A stretch of 64,000 nt of DNA from Micromonospora sp. ALFpr18c (GCF_008868155.1 NZ_WBKR01000002.1:1-64000); one strand, 5' to 3'. Counted from the stretch's first letter, positions 34,187-43,382 are shown. The notes: a model not told the origin generated them from the letters alone. Translations and numbers: made by a program.

Positions 34187-35131
34187 TCACTTCCAGCTCG
34201 GCGTCCCCTGCTTGGCCGCCGCGGCCCGCTTCGCCCGGCGGTCCTCGGCCGACTCGGCGCTACGCGCCGACGCGCCGGCGGAGAACGGCAGGATGTCCGG
34301 GTAGACCTGTCCGACGCCGATCACGAACGCCACCACGTCGATGATGATGTGGGTGGTCCGGGCGGCGTAGACGGAGATGACGTCGCTGAAGTCCTCGTCG
34401 TAGCCGACACCCGACATGAACGAGTTCGAGATCACCTGGTTGGGCAGGTAGTTGATCGTCGAGAAGTTCGCCGGACGCGGGCTGCCGTACGGGAAGATCT
34501 GCACGAAGCCCGAGGCGACCGCGGTCGTCACGGTGAGGTTGCCGAAGAGGGCGTCGCTGAAGAAGACGAAGTCGCTCAGGTCGAGGTGGATGGTCTGCCC
34601 GTCGCGCAGGCGCCCCGAGCTGTCCAGGGTGGTCGACGAGGCGTTGAGGATCCGAGCGCGCGACCCGGCCGAACGGGTGTCCACGACCCGCTGCGGCACG
34701 ATCGACACGATCTGGTTCGAGTTGCCGGTCGTGTGCACGTACTCCAGGTACTTGCCGCCGCCGTACTCGGCGACCACCTGAAGGTTGCTGGCGCTGTCCA
34801 TGCCGATCGAGCCACCGGGCGAGTCCGGGTGCAGGTAATCCCCACTGGGCGTGAGCCGCAGCGCCGGTCGGGCCAGCACCGCGCCATCCGAGGTGGCGGT
34901 GCTCGTGTTCGCCAGCTGCAGCGTCGGCCCGGCCGCGGTGCTGGTCAGCGTGGTGATGGTGGCGCCGGCGGCGTTGGTGCCGCCCTGGACCACCGGGTCG
35001 CCGGGCGCGGCCTGGGCCGGCGCGGCGACAGCGGCGCCCACCACGGTGGTGCCGGCGACGCCCGCCGCCACGGTGCCGGCGCGGCGCAGCAGCCGGCGGC
35101 GGTTCACGGTCTTGTCCTCGTGCTCGGTCAT
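34187..35131 (-). CDS. Tat-exported protein of unknown function
   Basis: 314 residues from ATG 35131, preceded by GGGGG. The N-terminus MTEHEDKTVNRRRLLRRAGT continues to a hydrophobic Ala/Val stretch and PAQAAPGD, a twin-arginine signal with an AQA cleavage site (about residue 41). The mature part has Thr/Ser/Gly-rich sequence and the motif PQRVVDTRSAGSRAR (residues about 147-161), seen in many secreted actinobacterial proteins, followed by a beta-rich domain (LTVTTAVASGFVQIFPYGSP). The last 25 residues are charged. Secreted or wall-associated; function unknown. Convergent with ino1. Confidence 0.8.
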   Translation of the reverse strand: MTEHEDKTVNRRRLLRRAGTVAAGVAGTTVVGAAVAAPAQAAPGDPVVQGGTNAAGATITTLTSTAAGPTLQLANTSTATSDGAVLARPALRLTPSGDYLHPDSPGGSIGMDSASNLQVVAEYGGGKYLEYVHTTGNSNQIVSIVPQRVVDTRSAGSRARILNASSTTLDSSGRLRDGQTIHLDLSDFVFFSDALFGNLTVTTAVASGFVQIFPYGSPRPANFSTINYLPNQVISNSFMSGVGYDEDFSDVISVYAARTTHIIIDVVAFVIGVGQVYPDILPFSAGASARSAESAEDRRAKRAAAAKQGTPSWK

Positions 35132-35243
35132 CGGTCCCCCGCAGAGTCGGTTAAATGACGCCCGATCATGACGGTTGTCGCGGGGTGTCCACATCGACCG
35201 ATCGGTCGATAAACGAGAGACCTTCCCGAGGGGGGCGGACCGG

Positions 35244-35723
35244 TCAGGACCACGCCTGCTGGAGGGCCACCCGGGCCTCCAGCTCCAGCAGGTGCACCTT
35301 GCGCGGCAGGCCGCCTCCGAACCCGACGAGCCGCCCACCGGCCCCGACGATGCGGTGGCACGGCACGATGACCGGGATCGGGTTGCGGTTGCAGGCGACA
35401 CCCACGGCCCGGGCGGCGCCCGGATCGCCGACCCGACGCGCGACCTCGCCATAGGTCAGCGTCTCGCCGTACGGGATGAGGGTCATCTCCCGCCACACGG
35501 CCCGCTCGAAATCCGAGCCGCGGGAGATCGCCACCGGCACGGTGAACCCGGTCAGCTCACCGGCGAAGTACGCCCGCAGCTCGGCGACGACCTGCCGGGA
35601 CGGCGTGTCGTCCGGCTCGTCGGCGGCCCCGTCGACCCGGCCGAAGTGCGCGCCACAGACGCTCACGCCGTCGCTGGCCACGGAGAACTCGCCGATCGGC
35701 GAGTCGAGCACAGTCCAGCGCAT
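35244..35723 (-). CDS. ogt: Methylated-DNA-protein cysteine methyltransferase
   Basis: 159 residues from ATG 35723. Active site VPVIVPCHRIVGAGGRLVGF with the acceptor Cys in PCHR; FERAVWREMTLIPYGETLTY and ARAVGVACNRNPIPV are the DNA-binding helix-turn-helix and the neighbouring Asn hinge. The N-terminal 60 residues are the usual small domain. It removes alkyl groups from O6-alkylguanine by suicide transfer to Cys. Ogt against Ada-C cannot be told by eye; no AraC-type domain is present. Confidence 0.93.
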   Translation of the reverse strand: MRWTVLDSPIGEFSVASDGVSVCGAHFGRVDGAADEPDDTPSRQVVAELRAYFAGELTGFTVPVAISRGSDFERAVWREMTLIPYGETLTYGEVARRVGDPGAARAVGVACNRNPIPVIVPCHRIVGAGGRLVGFGGGLPRKVHLLELEARVALQQAWS

Positions 35724-35789
35724 CCACCCATTGTCCCCGACCCCGCGACCGTTGCCGACTCCCGCCCTGCGTTGCGTCACGTCGATACC

Positions 35790-36311
35790 GTGCAGGTCGT
35801 GGCCACGGGGACGCTCATCTTTCTCATCATCGGCGGTGCCGGTGTGGCGGTGCTGGCGCTCGCCCTGCTCGGCACCGAGCTGCTCCACTTCGGGCACGTC
35901 GACGTGGACGGGCCGATCTCGGTCGAGACGGTCGCCGGCTTCGCGGGTGCGTTCGGGTTCGGCGGTGCCATCGTCAACGAACTGCTCGGCGCGCGTACCC
36001 CTGCCATGATCGCGGGCGCGGTGGCCGGCGGCCTGCTCGCGGCCGTGCCCACCGGGTGGCTGGCCTCGCGGTTCAGCCGCGCGGCCCGGAACATGCGCAC
36101 CGACCCCACCCCCACCCGGGACGACCTGGTGGGCGCGCTCGGCCTGGTCGTCACGCCGGTGCCGGTCAACGGCTACGGCGAGGTCCGGGTACGGGTCGCC
36201 GGCCAACCGGTCAAGCTCAACGCCCGCGCCGACCAGCCGATCCCGATCGGTGCCCAGGTCTTCGTCGTGCAGGCGCTCAGCGAGACCAGCGTGCACGTCG
36301 AGACCTACTGA
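35790..36311 (+). CDS. NfeD-like membrane protein paired with flotillin
   Basis: 173 residues from GTG 35790; the frame is open far upstream, and a GTG three codons later is also possible. Two or three membrane helices (TLIFLIIGGAGVAVLALALL, VETVAGFAGAFGFGGAIVNE, AMIAGAVAGGLLAAVPTGWL) are followed by a soluble domain of about 70 residues, DLVGALGLVVTPVPVNGYGE and QPVKLNARADQPIPIGAQVF, with the G-x-a-x-T-x-x-x-x-x-G-x-V pattern of the NfeD OB-fold. Such proteins are commonly encoded next to a flotillin; the flotillin gene starts 27 bases downstream, so they are almost certainly one operon. Confidence 0.82.
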   Translation: MQVVATGTLIFLIIGGAGVAVLALALLGTELLHFGHVDVDGPISVETVAGFAGAFGFGGAIVNELLGARTPAMIAGAVAGGLLAAVPTGWLASRFSRAARNMRTDPTPTRDDLVGALGLVVTPVPVNGYGEVRVRVAGQPVKLNARADQPIPIGAQVFVVQALSETSVHVETY

Positions 36312-36338
36312 ACTCCTCTCACAGACGGGACGTCATCC

Positions 36339-37874
36339 ATGCCCCTGCTGATCGCCATCGGCGGCGCGGTCCTCCTCGTACTCATCCTGGTGTTGTTCGT
36401 GCTCTCCCGGATCAAGGTGGCCGGGCCGAACGAGGCGTTCATCGTCACCGGCCGCAAGGGCCGCACCACGCAGACCGCCGACGGCGCCCGATCCACCGAC
36501 AACTCCGGGCAGAAGGTCGTGCTGGGCGCCTCGGTGTTCGTGCTACCGGTGGTGCAGAAACTCCAGTCTCTGGACCTGTCCAGCCGGCGGATCGACGTCG
36601 GCATCCGGGGCGCGGTGAGCAAGCAGGGCATCCGCGCCGACCTGCACGGCGTGGCGATCGTCAAGGTCGGCGGCACCGAGGACGCGATCCGGGCCGCCGC
36701 CCAGCGGTTCCTGCACCAGCAGGACGAGATCGACAACTTCACCCGGGAGGTGCTGGCCGGCGCGCTGCGCTCGATCGTCGGCCGGCTCACCGTCGAGGAG
36801 GTCATCCGGGACCGGGCGGCGTTCGCCAGCGCGGTCGCCGAGGAAGCCGAACACTCGATGACCAACCAGGGTCTGGTGCTGGACACCTTCCAACTCCAGG
36901 ACATCCTCGCCGAGGGCTCCTACCTGCAGGACCTGGGCCGGCCGGAGGCCGCCCGTGTCCTCAAGGACGCGGCGATCGCCGAGGCGCGGGCCCGGCAGCA
37001 GGCCGAGCAGGAGCGGCTGCTCGCCGAGGAGGCCATCGCCGAGGCGAACCGGAACCTGGCCCTCAAGCAGGCCGGCATCCAGGCGGAGATCGACGCGGCG
37101 AAGGCGAAGTCCGCCGCGGCCGGGCCACTCGCCCAGGCGGAGCGGGACCAGGCGATCCTCTCCGAGCAGCAGAAGGTCGCCGAGCGCAACGCCGAACTCA
37201 AGCAGCGCCAACTGGACACCGAGGTGCGCAAGCCGGCCGACGCGGCCCGGTACAAGGTGGAGCAGGAGGCCGAGGCATCCCGCAACGCGGCCGTGCTGAA
37301 CGCCGACGCGCAGCGCCAGGCCGTGATCGCCGCCGCGCAGGCCTCCGCCGAGCAGGCCCGGCTCACCGGTGAGGGCGAGCGGGCGCGACGGGCCGCGCTC
37401 GCCGAGGCCAACGCCATCGAGGGCGCCAAGGAAGGTGAGGCCGAGCAGCGGCGGCGCTCCGCCATCGCCGAGGCCGTGGAGCGGGAGGGTCAGGCCGAAG
37501 CGGCGGCCATCCTGGCCAAGGGTGAGGCCGAGGCCGACGCGATGGCGCGCAAGGCCGAGGCGTTCGCCGCGTACGGCGAGGCGGCGGTCCTGGACCTGCT
37601 GGTCAAGGTGCTGCCGCAGGTCGTCGAAGCGGCCAGCGCCCCGATCGGGGCGATCGACAAGATGACCGTCATCTCCACCGACGGCGCGTCGTCGCTGACG
37701 AAGTCGGTGGCCGGCAACGTGGCCCAGGGGCTCCAGCTCGGCAGCGACCTCACCGGCATCGACCTGGCCGGTCTGCTCGCCCGGCTCGGCTCGGCGTCCA
37801 CCCCCGGTGGCAACGGCACCTCGACCGGCAAGGGCGTTGCCTCCGTCGACGGGACGGCCGTCGAGACGCGCTGA
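36339..37874 (+). CDS. Flotillin/SPFH domain protein
   Basis: 511 residues. N-terminal membrane segment MPLLIAIGGAVLLVLILVLF, then the SPFH domain (PNEAFIVTGRKGRTTQTADG ... FVLPVVQKLQSLDLSSRRID ... LHGVAIVKVGGTEDAIRAAA), then a long Ala/Glu/Arg coiled coil (about residues 200-400, AEARARQQAEQERLLAEEAI and similar) and a C-terminal region ending in Gly/Ser/Thr-rich sequence. This is the flotillin arrangement (YuaG/FloT type): scaffold proteins for membrane microdomains. Operon with the NfeD-like gene; terminated at 37879-37930. Confidence 0.9.
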   Translation: MPLLIAIGGAVLLVLILVLFVLSRIKVAGPNEAFIVTGRKGRTTQTADGARSTDNSGQKVVLGASVFVLPVVQKLQSLDLSSRRIDVGIRGAVSKQGIRADLHGVAIVKVGGTEDAIRAAAQRFLHQQDEIDNFTREVLAGALRSIVGRLTVEEVIRDRAAFASAVAEEAEHSMTNQGLVLDTFQLQDILAEGSYLQDLGRPEAARVLKDAAIAEARARQQAEQERLLAEEAIAEANRNLALKQAGIQAEIDAAKAKSAAAGPLAQAERDQAILSEQQKVAERNAELKQRQLDTEVRKPADAARYKVEQEAEASRNAAVLNADAQRQAVIAAAQASAEQARLTGEGERARRAALAEANAIEGAKEGEAEQRRRSAIAEAVEREGQAEAAAILAKGEAEADAMARKAEAFAAYGEAAVLDLLVKVLPQVVEAASAPIGAIDKMTVISTDGASSLTKSVAGNVAQGLQLGSDLTGIDLAGLLARLGSASTPGGNGTSTGKGVASVDGTAVETR

Positions 37875-37878
37875 CGCC

Positions 37879-37930
37879 GTACGCCGACGGGCGCCGCTCC
37901 CGGGGTCGGGGGTGGTGCCCGTCGGCGTAC
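37879..37930. terminator. 14-bp perfect inverted repeat between convergent flotillin and pcnA genes
   Basis: Bases 37879-37892 and 37917-37930 are exact reverse complements, with a 24-base loop. It lies 5 bases after the flotillin stop and 20 bases after the pcnA stop, so it can serve both convergent transcripts. Confidence 0.7.
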
Positions 37931-37971
37931 TCGATCAGGCCCTCGGCGGGCTACTCGATCAGGCCCTCGGC
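37928..37971. repeat. 24-bp duplication across the pcnA stop codon
   Basis: TACTCGATCAGGCCCTCGGC occurs at 37928-37947 and again at 37952-37971, a 24-base period. On the minus strand it codes AEGLIE plus the TAG stop; after the stop the copy is in frame (PAEGLIEYADG). Same kind of event as in mogA. Confidence 0.88.
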
Positions 37972-39411
37972 ACGCGCCCAGCGCAGCAGCTCCGCCTCGG
38001 CGGCGTCGCGGTCCAGCGGGCCGTGCTCGAGGCGCTGCTCCTTGAGGTGCTTCCAGGCCCGTCCGACGACCGGCCCCGGCGGTACGCCGAGCAGCTCCAT
38101 GATCGCGTTGCCGTCCAGGTCGGGGCGGACCCGCGCCAGGTCCTCCTCGGCCGCGATCCGGGCGATCCGGTCCTCCAACGCGTCGTAGTCGGCGGCGAGC
38201 TGAGCCGCCTTACGCCGGTTGCGGGTGGTGCAGTCCGAGCGGGTCAGCTTGTGCAGCCGGGGCAGCAGGTCACCCGCGTCGGCGACGTAGCGGCGCACCG
38301 CGGAGTCGGTCCACTCGCCCCGCCCGTACCCGTAGAAGCGCAGGTGCAGCGCGACCAGCGCGGTCACCTTCGCGGTGATCTCCTTGGGGTAGCGCATCGC
38401 CTTCATCCGGGCCTTGGTCAGCCGGGCGCCCACCACCTCGTGGTGGTGGAAGCTGACCCGGCCGTCGGACCCGACGGCCTTCGTCGCCGGCTTGCCCACG
38501 TCGTGCATGAGGGCCGCCATCCGCAGGATGAAGTCGCAGCCCTCCTCCTCGAAGGAGACCGCGTTCTCGACGACCGTCAGCGTGTGCTCATAGACGTCCT
38601 TGTGCTGGGCGTGCTCGTCGATCTCCAGCTTCAGCCCGGTGAGCTCCGGTAGGAACCGCTCGGCCAGCCCCGTGTCGACCAGCAGCCGCAGGCCGGTGAT
38701 CGGGTCGGCGCCGCAGAGCAGCTTGGTGAACTCGTCACGGATCCGCTCGGCGGTGATCCGGTCCAGGTCCGCCGCCATCTCACTCATCGCCCGGTGCGCG
38801 TCGAGGTGGACGACGAAGCCAAGCTGGGCGGCGAAGCGCGCGGCCCGGAGCATCCGCAGCGGATCGTCACCGAACGACTCACGCGGCGTGCTGGGGGTAC
38901 GGATCAGCTTGGCCGAGATGTCCTCCAGCCCGCCGTGCGGATCGGCGAACCGGTGATCGGGGAGGCTGACCGCCATCGCGTTGATCGTGAAGTCGCGCCG
39001 CTTCAGGTCCTCGTCGAGGCTGGTGCCGTACACCACCACCGGGTTGCGGCTGACCTGGTCGTACGACTCGGCCCGGAAGGTGGTGATCTCCAGCCGGAGG
39101 CCGTCGCGCTGGGCGCCGATGGTGCCGAACTCGCGGCCGGTATCCCAGATCGACTCGGCCCAGCCCTTGAGGATCCGCAACGTCTCGTCAGGGTGAGCGT
39201 TTGTACAGAAGTCGAGGTCGTCGCCGAGCCGACCGAGCAGCGCGTCCCGGACCGAACCGCCCACCAGGTGCAGCTCGTAACCGGCACGGACGAAACGACG
39301 GCCCAGCTCGTCGGCGACCGGGGAGACCCGGAGCAGTTCGGCGACGGCGTTGCGCTGCGCGGCGGTGAGATCGCGGCGGGCGGCGGCGTGGGGAGCGGAG
39401 GCTTCGGACAT
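37951..39411 (-). CDS. pcnA: CCA tRNA nucleotidyltransferase (CCA-adding enzyme)
   Basis: 486 residues. Nucleotidyltransferase core with LHLVGGSVRDALLGR and DDLDFCTNAHP (metal-binding DxD) and the RRDFTINAMAVSL motif; ADPHGGLEDISAKLIRTP, DDPLRMLRAARFAAQLGF (nucleotide selection). After the catalytic head comes an HD domain (AALMHDVGKPATK with the HD pair), typical of the actinobacterial enzymes. It adds or repairs the 3' CCA end of tRNAs. ATG 39411; divergent from murJ, leaving 121 bases for two promoters. The tail has been duplicated past its stop codon. Confidence 0.94.
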   Translation of the reverse strand: MSEASAPHAAARRDLTAAQRNAVAELLRVSPVADELGRRFVRAGYELHLVGGSVRDALLGRLGDDLDFCTNAHPDETLRILKGWAESIWDTGREFGTIGAQRDGLRLEITTFRAESYDQVSRNPVVVYGTSLDEDLKRRDFTINAMAVSLPDHRFADPHGGLEDISAKLIRTPSTPRESFGDDPLRMLRAARFAAQLGFVVHLDAHRAMSEMAADLDRITAERIRDEFTKLLCGADPITGLRLLVDTGLAERFLPELTGLKLEIDEHAQHKDVYEHTLTVVENAVSFEEEGCDFILRMAALMHDVGKPATKAVGSDGRVSFHHHEVVGARLTKARMKAMRYPKEITAKVTALVALHLRFYGYGRGEWTDSAVRRYVADAGDLLPRLHKLTRSDCTTRNRRKAAQLAADYDALEDRIARIAAEEDLARVRPDLDGNAIMELLGVPPGPVVGRAWKHLKEQRLEHGPLDRDAAEAELLRWARAEGLIE

Positions 39412-39532
39412 GGGATCGCCAGCTTATCGGGCCCGGTCAGCATCGCGTTCGCCGGACGCCGTAACGACCGATTGACTATAATTTGTCCCATTCGGGTCGA
39501 TGCCCGGCTCGTGTACCTCTGGGAGGCTGGAG

Positions 39533-41290
39533 ATGAGCGGCGGGCTCGACCGCAGCGCGGACGCCCTGCGGGACGGCGGTGCGGAAGCCGAGGTCCGCCC
39601 CTCCGACAGCGCCACCTTCATCTCCGCCGAGCCGCTGAACCAGCCGGCCATGGAGTCGACCGCCCCTCCGCAGGAGCAGGTGGACGAGGCGAGCGCGGCG
39701 ACCAACAGCGCGGTGATGGCGATCGGCAGCCTGGTCAGCCGGGGCACGGGCTTCCTGCGTACGTTGGCGTTGACCGCCGCGCTGGGTGGCGCGCTGGTCG
39801 GCGACGCGTACACGACGGCGCAGATCCTGCCCGGCATGGTGTACGAGTTCCTACTCGGCGGCATCCTCACCAGTGTCCTGATCCCGGTGCTGGTCCGCCG
39901 CCGGAAGTGCGACAGCGACGGCGGCCAGGCGTACGCCCAGCGGTTGTTGACCCTCGCGGTGCTGACCCTGGGGGCGGCGACCCTGCTGGCGGTGCTGTCG
40001 GCGGGCCTGCTGACCAAGCTCTACGCCGGCGACGACACCGGGAAGAACTTCCGGGATCTGGTCACGGCCCTGTCCTACCTGATGTTGCCGATGATCTTCT
40101 TCACCGGCCTCAGCGCGTTGATCAGCGCGGTGCTCAACACCCGGGGGCACTTCGCCGCCCCGATGTGGGCGCCGATCCTGAACAACATCGTGGTGATCGG
40201 CACGGCCGGGCTCTACATCGCGATTTTCGGCGCGGAGATCGTCCGGCCCGACGAGATGACCACCGGCCGGATCGTGTTGATCGGCGGCGGCACCCTGCTC
40301 GGTGTCGCCATCCAGGCCGCCGGGCTGCTGCCGGCACTACGCAAGGTCGGCTTCCGCTGGAAGCTGCGGTTCGATTTCCGCACCCTGGGGCTGCGCGAGC
40401 TGGGCCGGCTCGGTGGCTGGATGGTCTGCTACGTCGCGGTGAGCCAGGTCGGCCTGATCGTGCTGTTCAACCTGCTCAACCGGGCCGGCAAGGAGAACGC
40501 CGCCGGCCCACTGATCTACAACAACGTGTTCCTGCTGCTGATGATGGCGCACGGCATCATCGCCGTCTCGATCATCACGGCGCTGATGCCCCGGATGAGC
40601 GCGGCCGCCGCCGACGGCCGGTACACCGACGTCGCCGACGACCTGTCGCAGGGCACCCGGACCGTCTCGGCGGTGCTCGCCCCCATCGCGGTCTGCTACG
40701 CGGTGCTGGCCACCCCGCTGTCGGTGACGCTGTTCCGCTACGGCGCGTTCACCGACGAGAACACGGCCGACACCTCGCTGGTGCTGCTGCTGGCCGCGCT
40801 GGCACTGGTGCCGTTCGCGATCAGCCAACTCTTCATCTTCGCCTTCTACGCCCTGCCGGACACCCGCACCCCGGCACTGATCAACATTCCGGTGGTGGCG
40901 TTGCGGATCGGCGTGCAGGTGGTGCTCTACGTCGCCTTCGCCGCCCACTTCGCCGCGGCCGGAATGATGATCGGCAACGCGGTGTCCTACCTGGCTGCGG
41001 CATTCGCCTCGGCCTGGCTGCTGCGACCCCGGGTCGGCCGGATCGGGATGGGTGCCATCCTGCGCACGCTCGGACGGGTGGCGGTCGCCGCGCTGGGTGC
41101 CGCCCTGGTCGGGCTGCTCGTGGTGAGTCTGCTGCCCGGCGGCGACACGCCGAGCCGGATGCAGGCCGTGCTCCAGCTCGTGATCGGCGGCGTGGTGATC
41201 GGCGGGACGTACCTGGGCCTGGCCGTGGTGCTGCGGATCGGGGAGATCACCGAGGTGGTCGGTATGGTCCGCCGCCGCTTGAGTCACTGA
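39533..41290 (+). CDS. murJ: Lipid II flippase MurJ (MviN)
   Basis: 585 residues from ATG 39533 (MSGGLDRSADALRDGG) with GGGAGG six bases upstream. A 60-residue acidic disordered N-terminus precedes about 14 membrane helices. Motifs: NSAVMAIGSLVSRGTGFLRT, GLIVLFNLLNRAGKENAAGP, LMMAHGIIAVSIITALMPRM, TRTPALINIPVVALRIGVQV. MurJ moves lipid II across the membrane for peptidoglycan synthesis. The pseudokinase gene just downstream (492-base gap) is fused to MurJ in mycobacteria, so the two probably act together. Confidence 0.93.
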   Translation: MSGGLDRSADALRDGGAEAEVRPSDSATFISAEPLNQPAMESTAPPQEQVDEASAATNSAVMAIGSLVSRGTGFLRTLALTAALGGALVGDAYTTAQILPGMVYEFLLGGILTSVLIPVLVRRRKCDSDGGQAYAQRLLTLAVLTLGAATLLAVLSAGLLTKLYAGDDTGKNFRDLVTALSYLMLPMIFFTGLSALISAVLNTRGHFAAPMWAPILNNIVVIGTAGLYIAIFGAEIVRPDEMTTGRIVLIGGGTLLGVAIQAAGLLPALRKVGFRWKLRFDFRTLGLRELGRLGGWMVCYVAVSQVGLIVLFNLLNRAGKENAAGPLIYNNVFLLLMMAHGIIAVSIITALMPRMSAAAADGRYTDVADDLSQGTRTVSAVLAPIAVCYAVLATPLSVTLFRYGAFTDENTADTSLVLLLAALALVPFAISQLFIFAFYALPDTRTPALINIPVVALRIGVQVVLYVAFAAHFAAAGMMIGNAVSYLAAAFASAWLLRPRVGRIGMGAILRTLGRVAVAALGAALVGLLVVSLLPGGDTPSRMQAVLQLVIGGVVIGGTYLGLAVVLRIGEITEVVGMVRRRLSH

Positions 41291-41782
41291 CCGCCAGCAT
41301 CCGATCACACGGTGGCCCACCACGGAACGTGACCGCAGATCACCAGCCTGGGGATGCACCTGTGGATAACTCCGCGATTCGCCGGTCAACAACCGGATCG
41401 TCCTGTGGATAACCAACCGTACGGATGAGCGTGGTCCCCCGATCGGTGGGAACATGCCGGTGAGCGAAGGTGCCATTCAGGGTCGGCCCCGACGTCGGCC
41501 GCTTGCGATGAAGCCGTAGATTAGCTAGTACATGTGCCAGCAACGTGGCTGACAACGGTAGTAATCGGACGACTTCCCCGACTCCCGGCACCCCGCCGGG
41601 TACGGCGGGAAGATGACATGTCGGGGAGACGGGCAACCCGGGTAAGGTCGCTCTCGACGGGTACGGCAGGCGCCGACGCTGGGCGTCGGCATCGGTCGGC
41701 CGGTTCCTTCGACGGCAGAGCGGGAAGCCACATGCCCAGCAGTTCGGGTCCATCGATCGACACGATCACCGAGGGAGGACGG
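41291..41782. other. murJ-pseudokinase intergenic region with two DnaA boxes
   Basis: TGTGGATAA (complement of the TTATCCACA DnaA-box consensus) occurs exactly at 41361-41369 and 41404-41412. Otherwise no gene; the end of this stretch holds upstream candidates for the start of the next gene (ATG 41618, ATG 41732). Confidence 0.6.
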
Positions 41783-43339
41783 GTGACCCAGGTCGGCGAG
41801 GGTCAGGAGGCGGACGAGAGCGCTCCGCCGGTCATGACCTTCGGTGCTCCCACGGCCGGTGAAATCCTCGCCGAGCGTTACGAGCTGGTCGAGCACATCA
41901 ACAACGACAGCGCGGGTCGGCTGGTCTGGCGCGGGGTCGACGTCATCCTGCGCCGTCCCGTCGCGGTCGTGCTGCGCTACCCGGGTGGCGACTCCGCCAC
42001 CGAGATGCTTCAGGCCGCCGTCGCGGCGAGCCGTGTCATCCATCCCAACCTGGTCGGCGTCTACGACGCGATCGACGAGGCCGAGCGGGCGTACGTGGTC
42101 CGCGAGTGGGTGGACGGGCAGTCGCTGCGCGACCTGGCGACCGAGGGACCCCTGGACCCGGCTCGCGCCACCGCGATCGGCAACGCCGCCGCGAGCGCGC
42201 TCGCCGCGGTGCACGCCACCGGGATGGTGCACGGCAACGTCCACCCCGGCACCGTCATGATCAGCGACGAGGGCCGTGTGGTGCTGGCCGACGCGCGCAC
42301 CGACGGCGCCGACAGCCAGGAGAACGACATCCGGGCGGTCGGCGGCATCCTCTACTTCGCCCTGACCGGTCACTGGCCGCACGCCGAGGCACCACTACGC
42401 GGTGCCACCGCGGGCCACGGCCGGGCCGCCATCCCGGACGCTGTCCGGGACGCCGCCGGCGCCATCGCGGCACCTCGCCAGGTCCGGGCCGGTGTGCCCG
42501 CATACCTGGACGACCTGACCATGGATCTGCTCGACGCCGAGATCGCCCCGCCCTCGTCAGACGTGCTCGCTGCCGAGCTGGCCCGCCTGGACGTGCCGGC
42601 CGAGGATGAGCACTACCTCGACAACAGCGGCCCGCTGCGGTTCGCCGCCGACACCGAGGAGGAGCCGTCGCCGCTGGCCGCGGCCGGCGGTCGCAAGGTC
42701 GCCGTGGGCATCGCCAGCCTGTTGGTGGTCGCCCTGGTCGGTCTGCTGATCGGGATCAGCGCCCTCGGCGGTGACGACAAGGAGCAGCAGGCCAACCCGG
42801 TCGCCACGCCCACCTCCGGCGCGCCGACCGGTGACGCCACTCCGGCCGCCGCCACGGCGCACAAGCTGACCGTGAAGAGCGTGCGGATCATCGACCCGTA
42901 CAGCAAGGACCGCAGCGAGGTCGACGGCGCCGACAAGGTCATCGACGGTGACGATGACAAGGGCTGGGAGACCGAGACCTATCGGGGCTGGCCCAACTTC
43001 GGCAACCTGAAGAAGGGCATGGGCGTCTGGATCGACCTGGGCCAGCCGCGCAACGTCAAGTCGGTCCAGGCGGTGCTCTCGGCCACTGGCGCGTCCGCGC
43101 AGCTCCTCGCCGGCACCACCAACCCGCCGTCCAGCTTCAGCGGCGACAAGCAGCTGGTCGGCAGCTACAAGACCGCGATCGGCCAGCCGTTCGAGGACCA
43201 CGACGGCACCACCATGACGTTCAACGGCTTCGACGCCGACACGAAATACCGGTACCTGCTGTTCTGGATCACCGAGCTGCCCCCGGCCGAGGGTGGTTTC
43301 AAGCTGGGGGTGCAGGAGATCACGGTCCAGGGGTCGTGA
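41783..43339 (+). CDS. Membrane-anchored pseudokinase with external discoidin-like domain
   Basis: 518 residues from GTG 41783, chosen because GAGGGAGG lies 4 bases before it; ATG 41732 would add 17 residues. The kinase-like domain (about 25-260) lacks catalytic residues: the strand-3 Lys is lost (RPVAVVLRYPG), HRD is replaced by HGN (VHGNVHPGTVMIS) and DFG by DAR (VVLADAR), so no phosphotransfer is expected. A membrane helix at about 305-327 (VAVGIASLLVVALVGLLIG) leads to an external F5/8 type C-like beta domain (KSVRIIDPYSKDRSEVDGAD, WETETYRGWPNFGNLKKGMG, GFKLGVQEITVQ). The same domains are the C-terminal part of mycobacterial MviN (Rv3910), which recruits a forkhead-associated partner. Confidence 0.88.
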   Translation: MTQVGEGQEADESAPPVMTFGAPTAGEILAERYELVEHINNDSAGRLVWRGVDVILRRPVAVVLRYPGGDSATEMLQAAVAASRVIHPNLVGVYDAIDEAERAYVVREWVDGQSLRDLATEGPLDPARATAIGNAAASALAAVHATGMVHGNVHPGTVMISDEGRVVLADARTDGADSQENDIRAVGGILYFALTGHWPHAEAPLRGATAGHGRAAIPDAVRDAAGAIAAPRQVRAGVPAYLDDLTMDLLDAEIAPPSSDVLAAELARLDVPAEDEHYLDNSGPLRFAADTEEEPSPLAAAGGRKVAVGIASLLVVALVGLLIGISALGGDDKEQQANPVATPTSGAPTGDATPAAATAHKLTVKSVRIIDPYSKDRSEVDGADKVIDGDDDKGWETETYRGWPNFGNLKKGMGVWIDLGQPRNVKSVQAVLSATGASAQLLAGTTNPPSSFSGDKQLVGSYKTAIGQPFEDHDGTTMTFNGFDADTKYRYLLFWITELPPAEGGFKLGVQEITVQGS

Positions 43340-43382
43340 GCCCGGCACCTCCGCCGTGGCACCACATCCGTAGGACGTGGTG

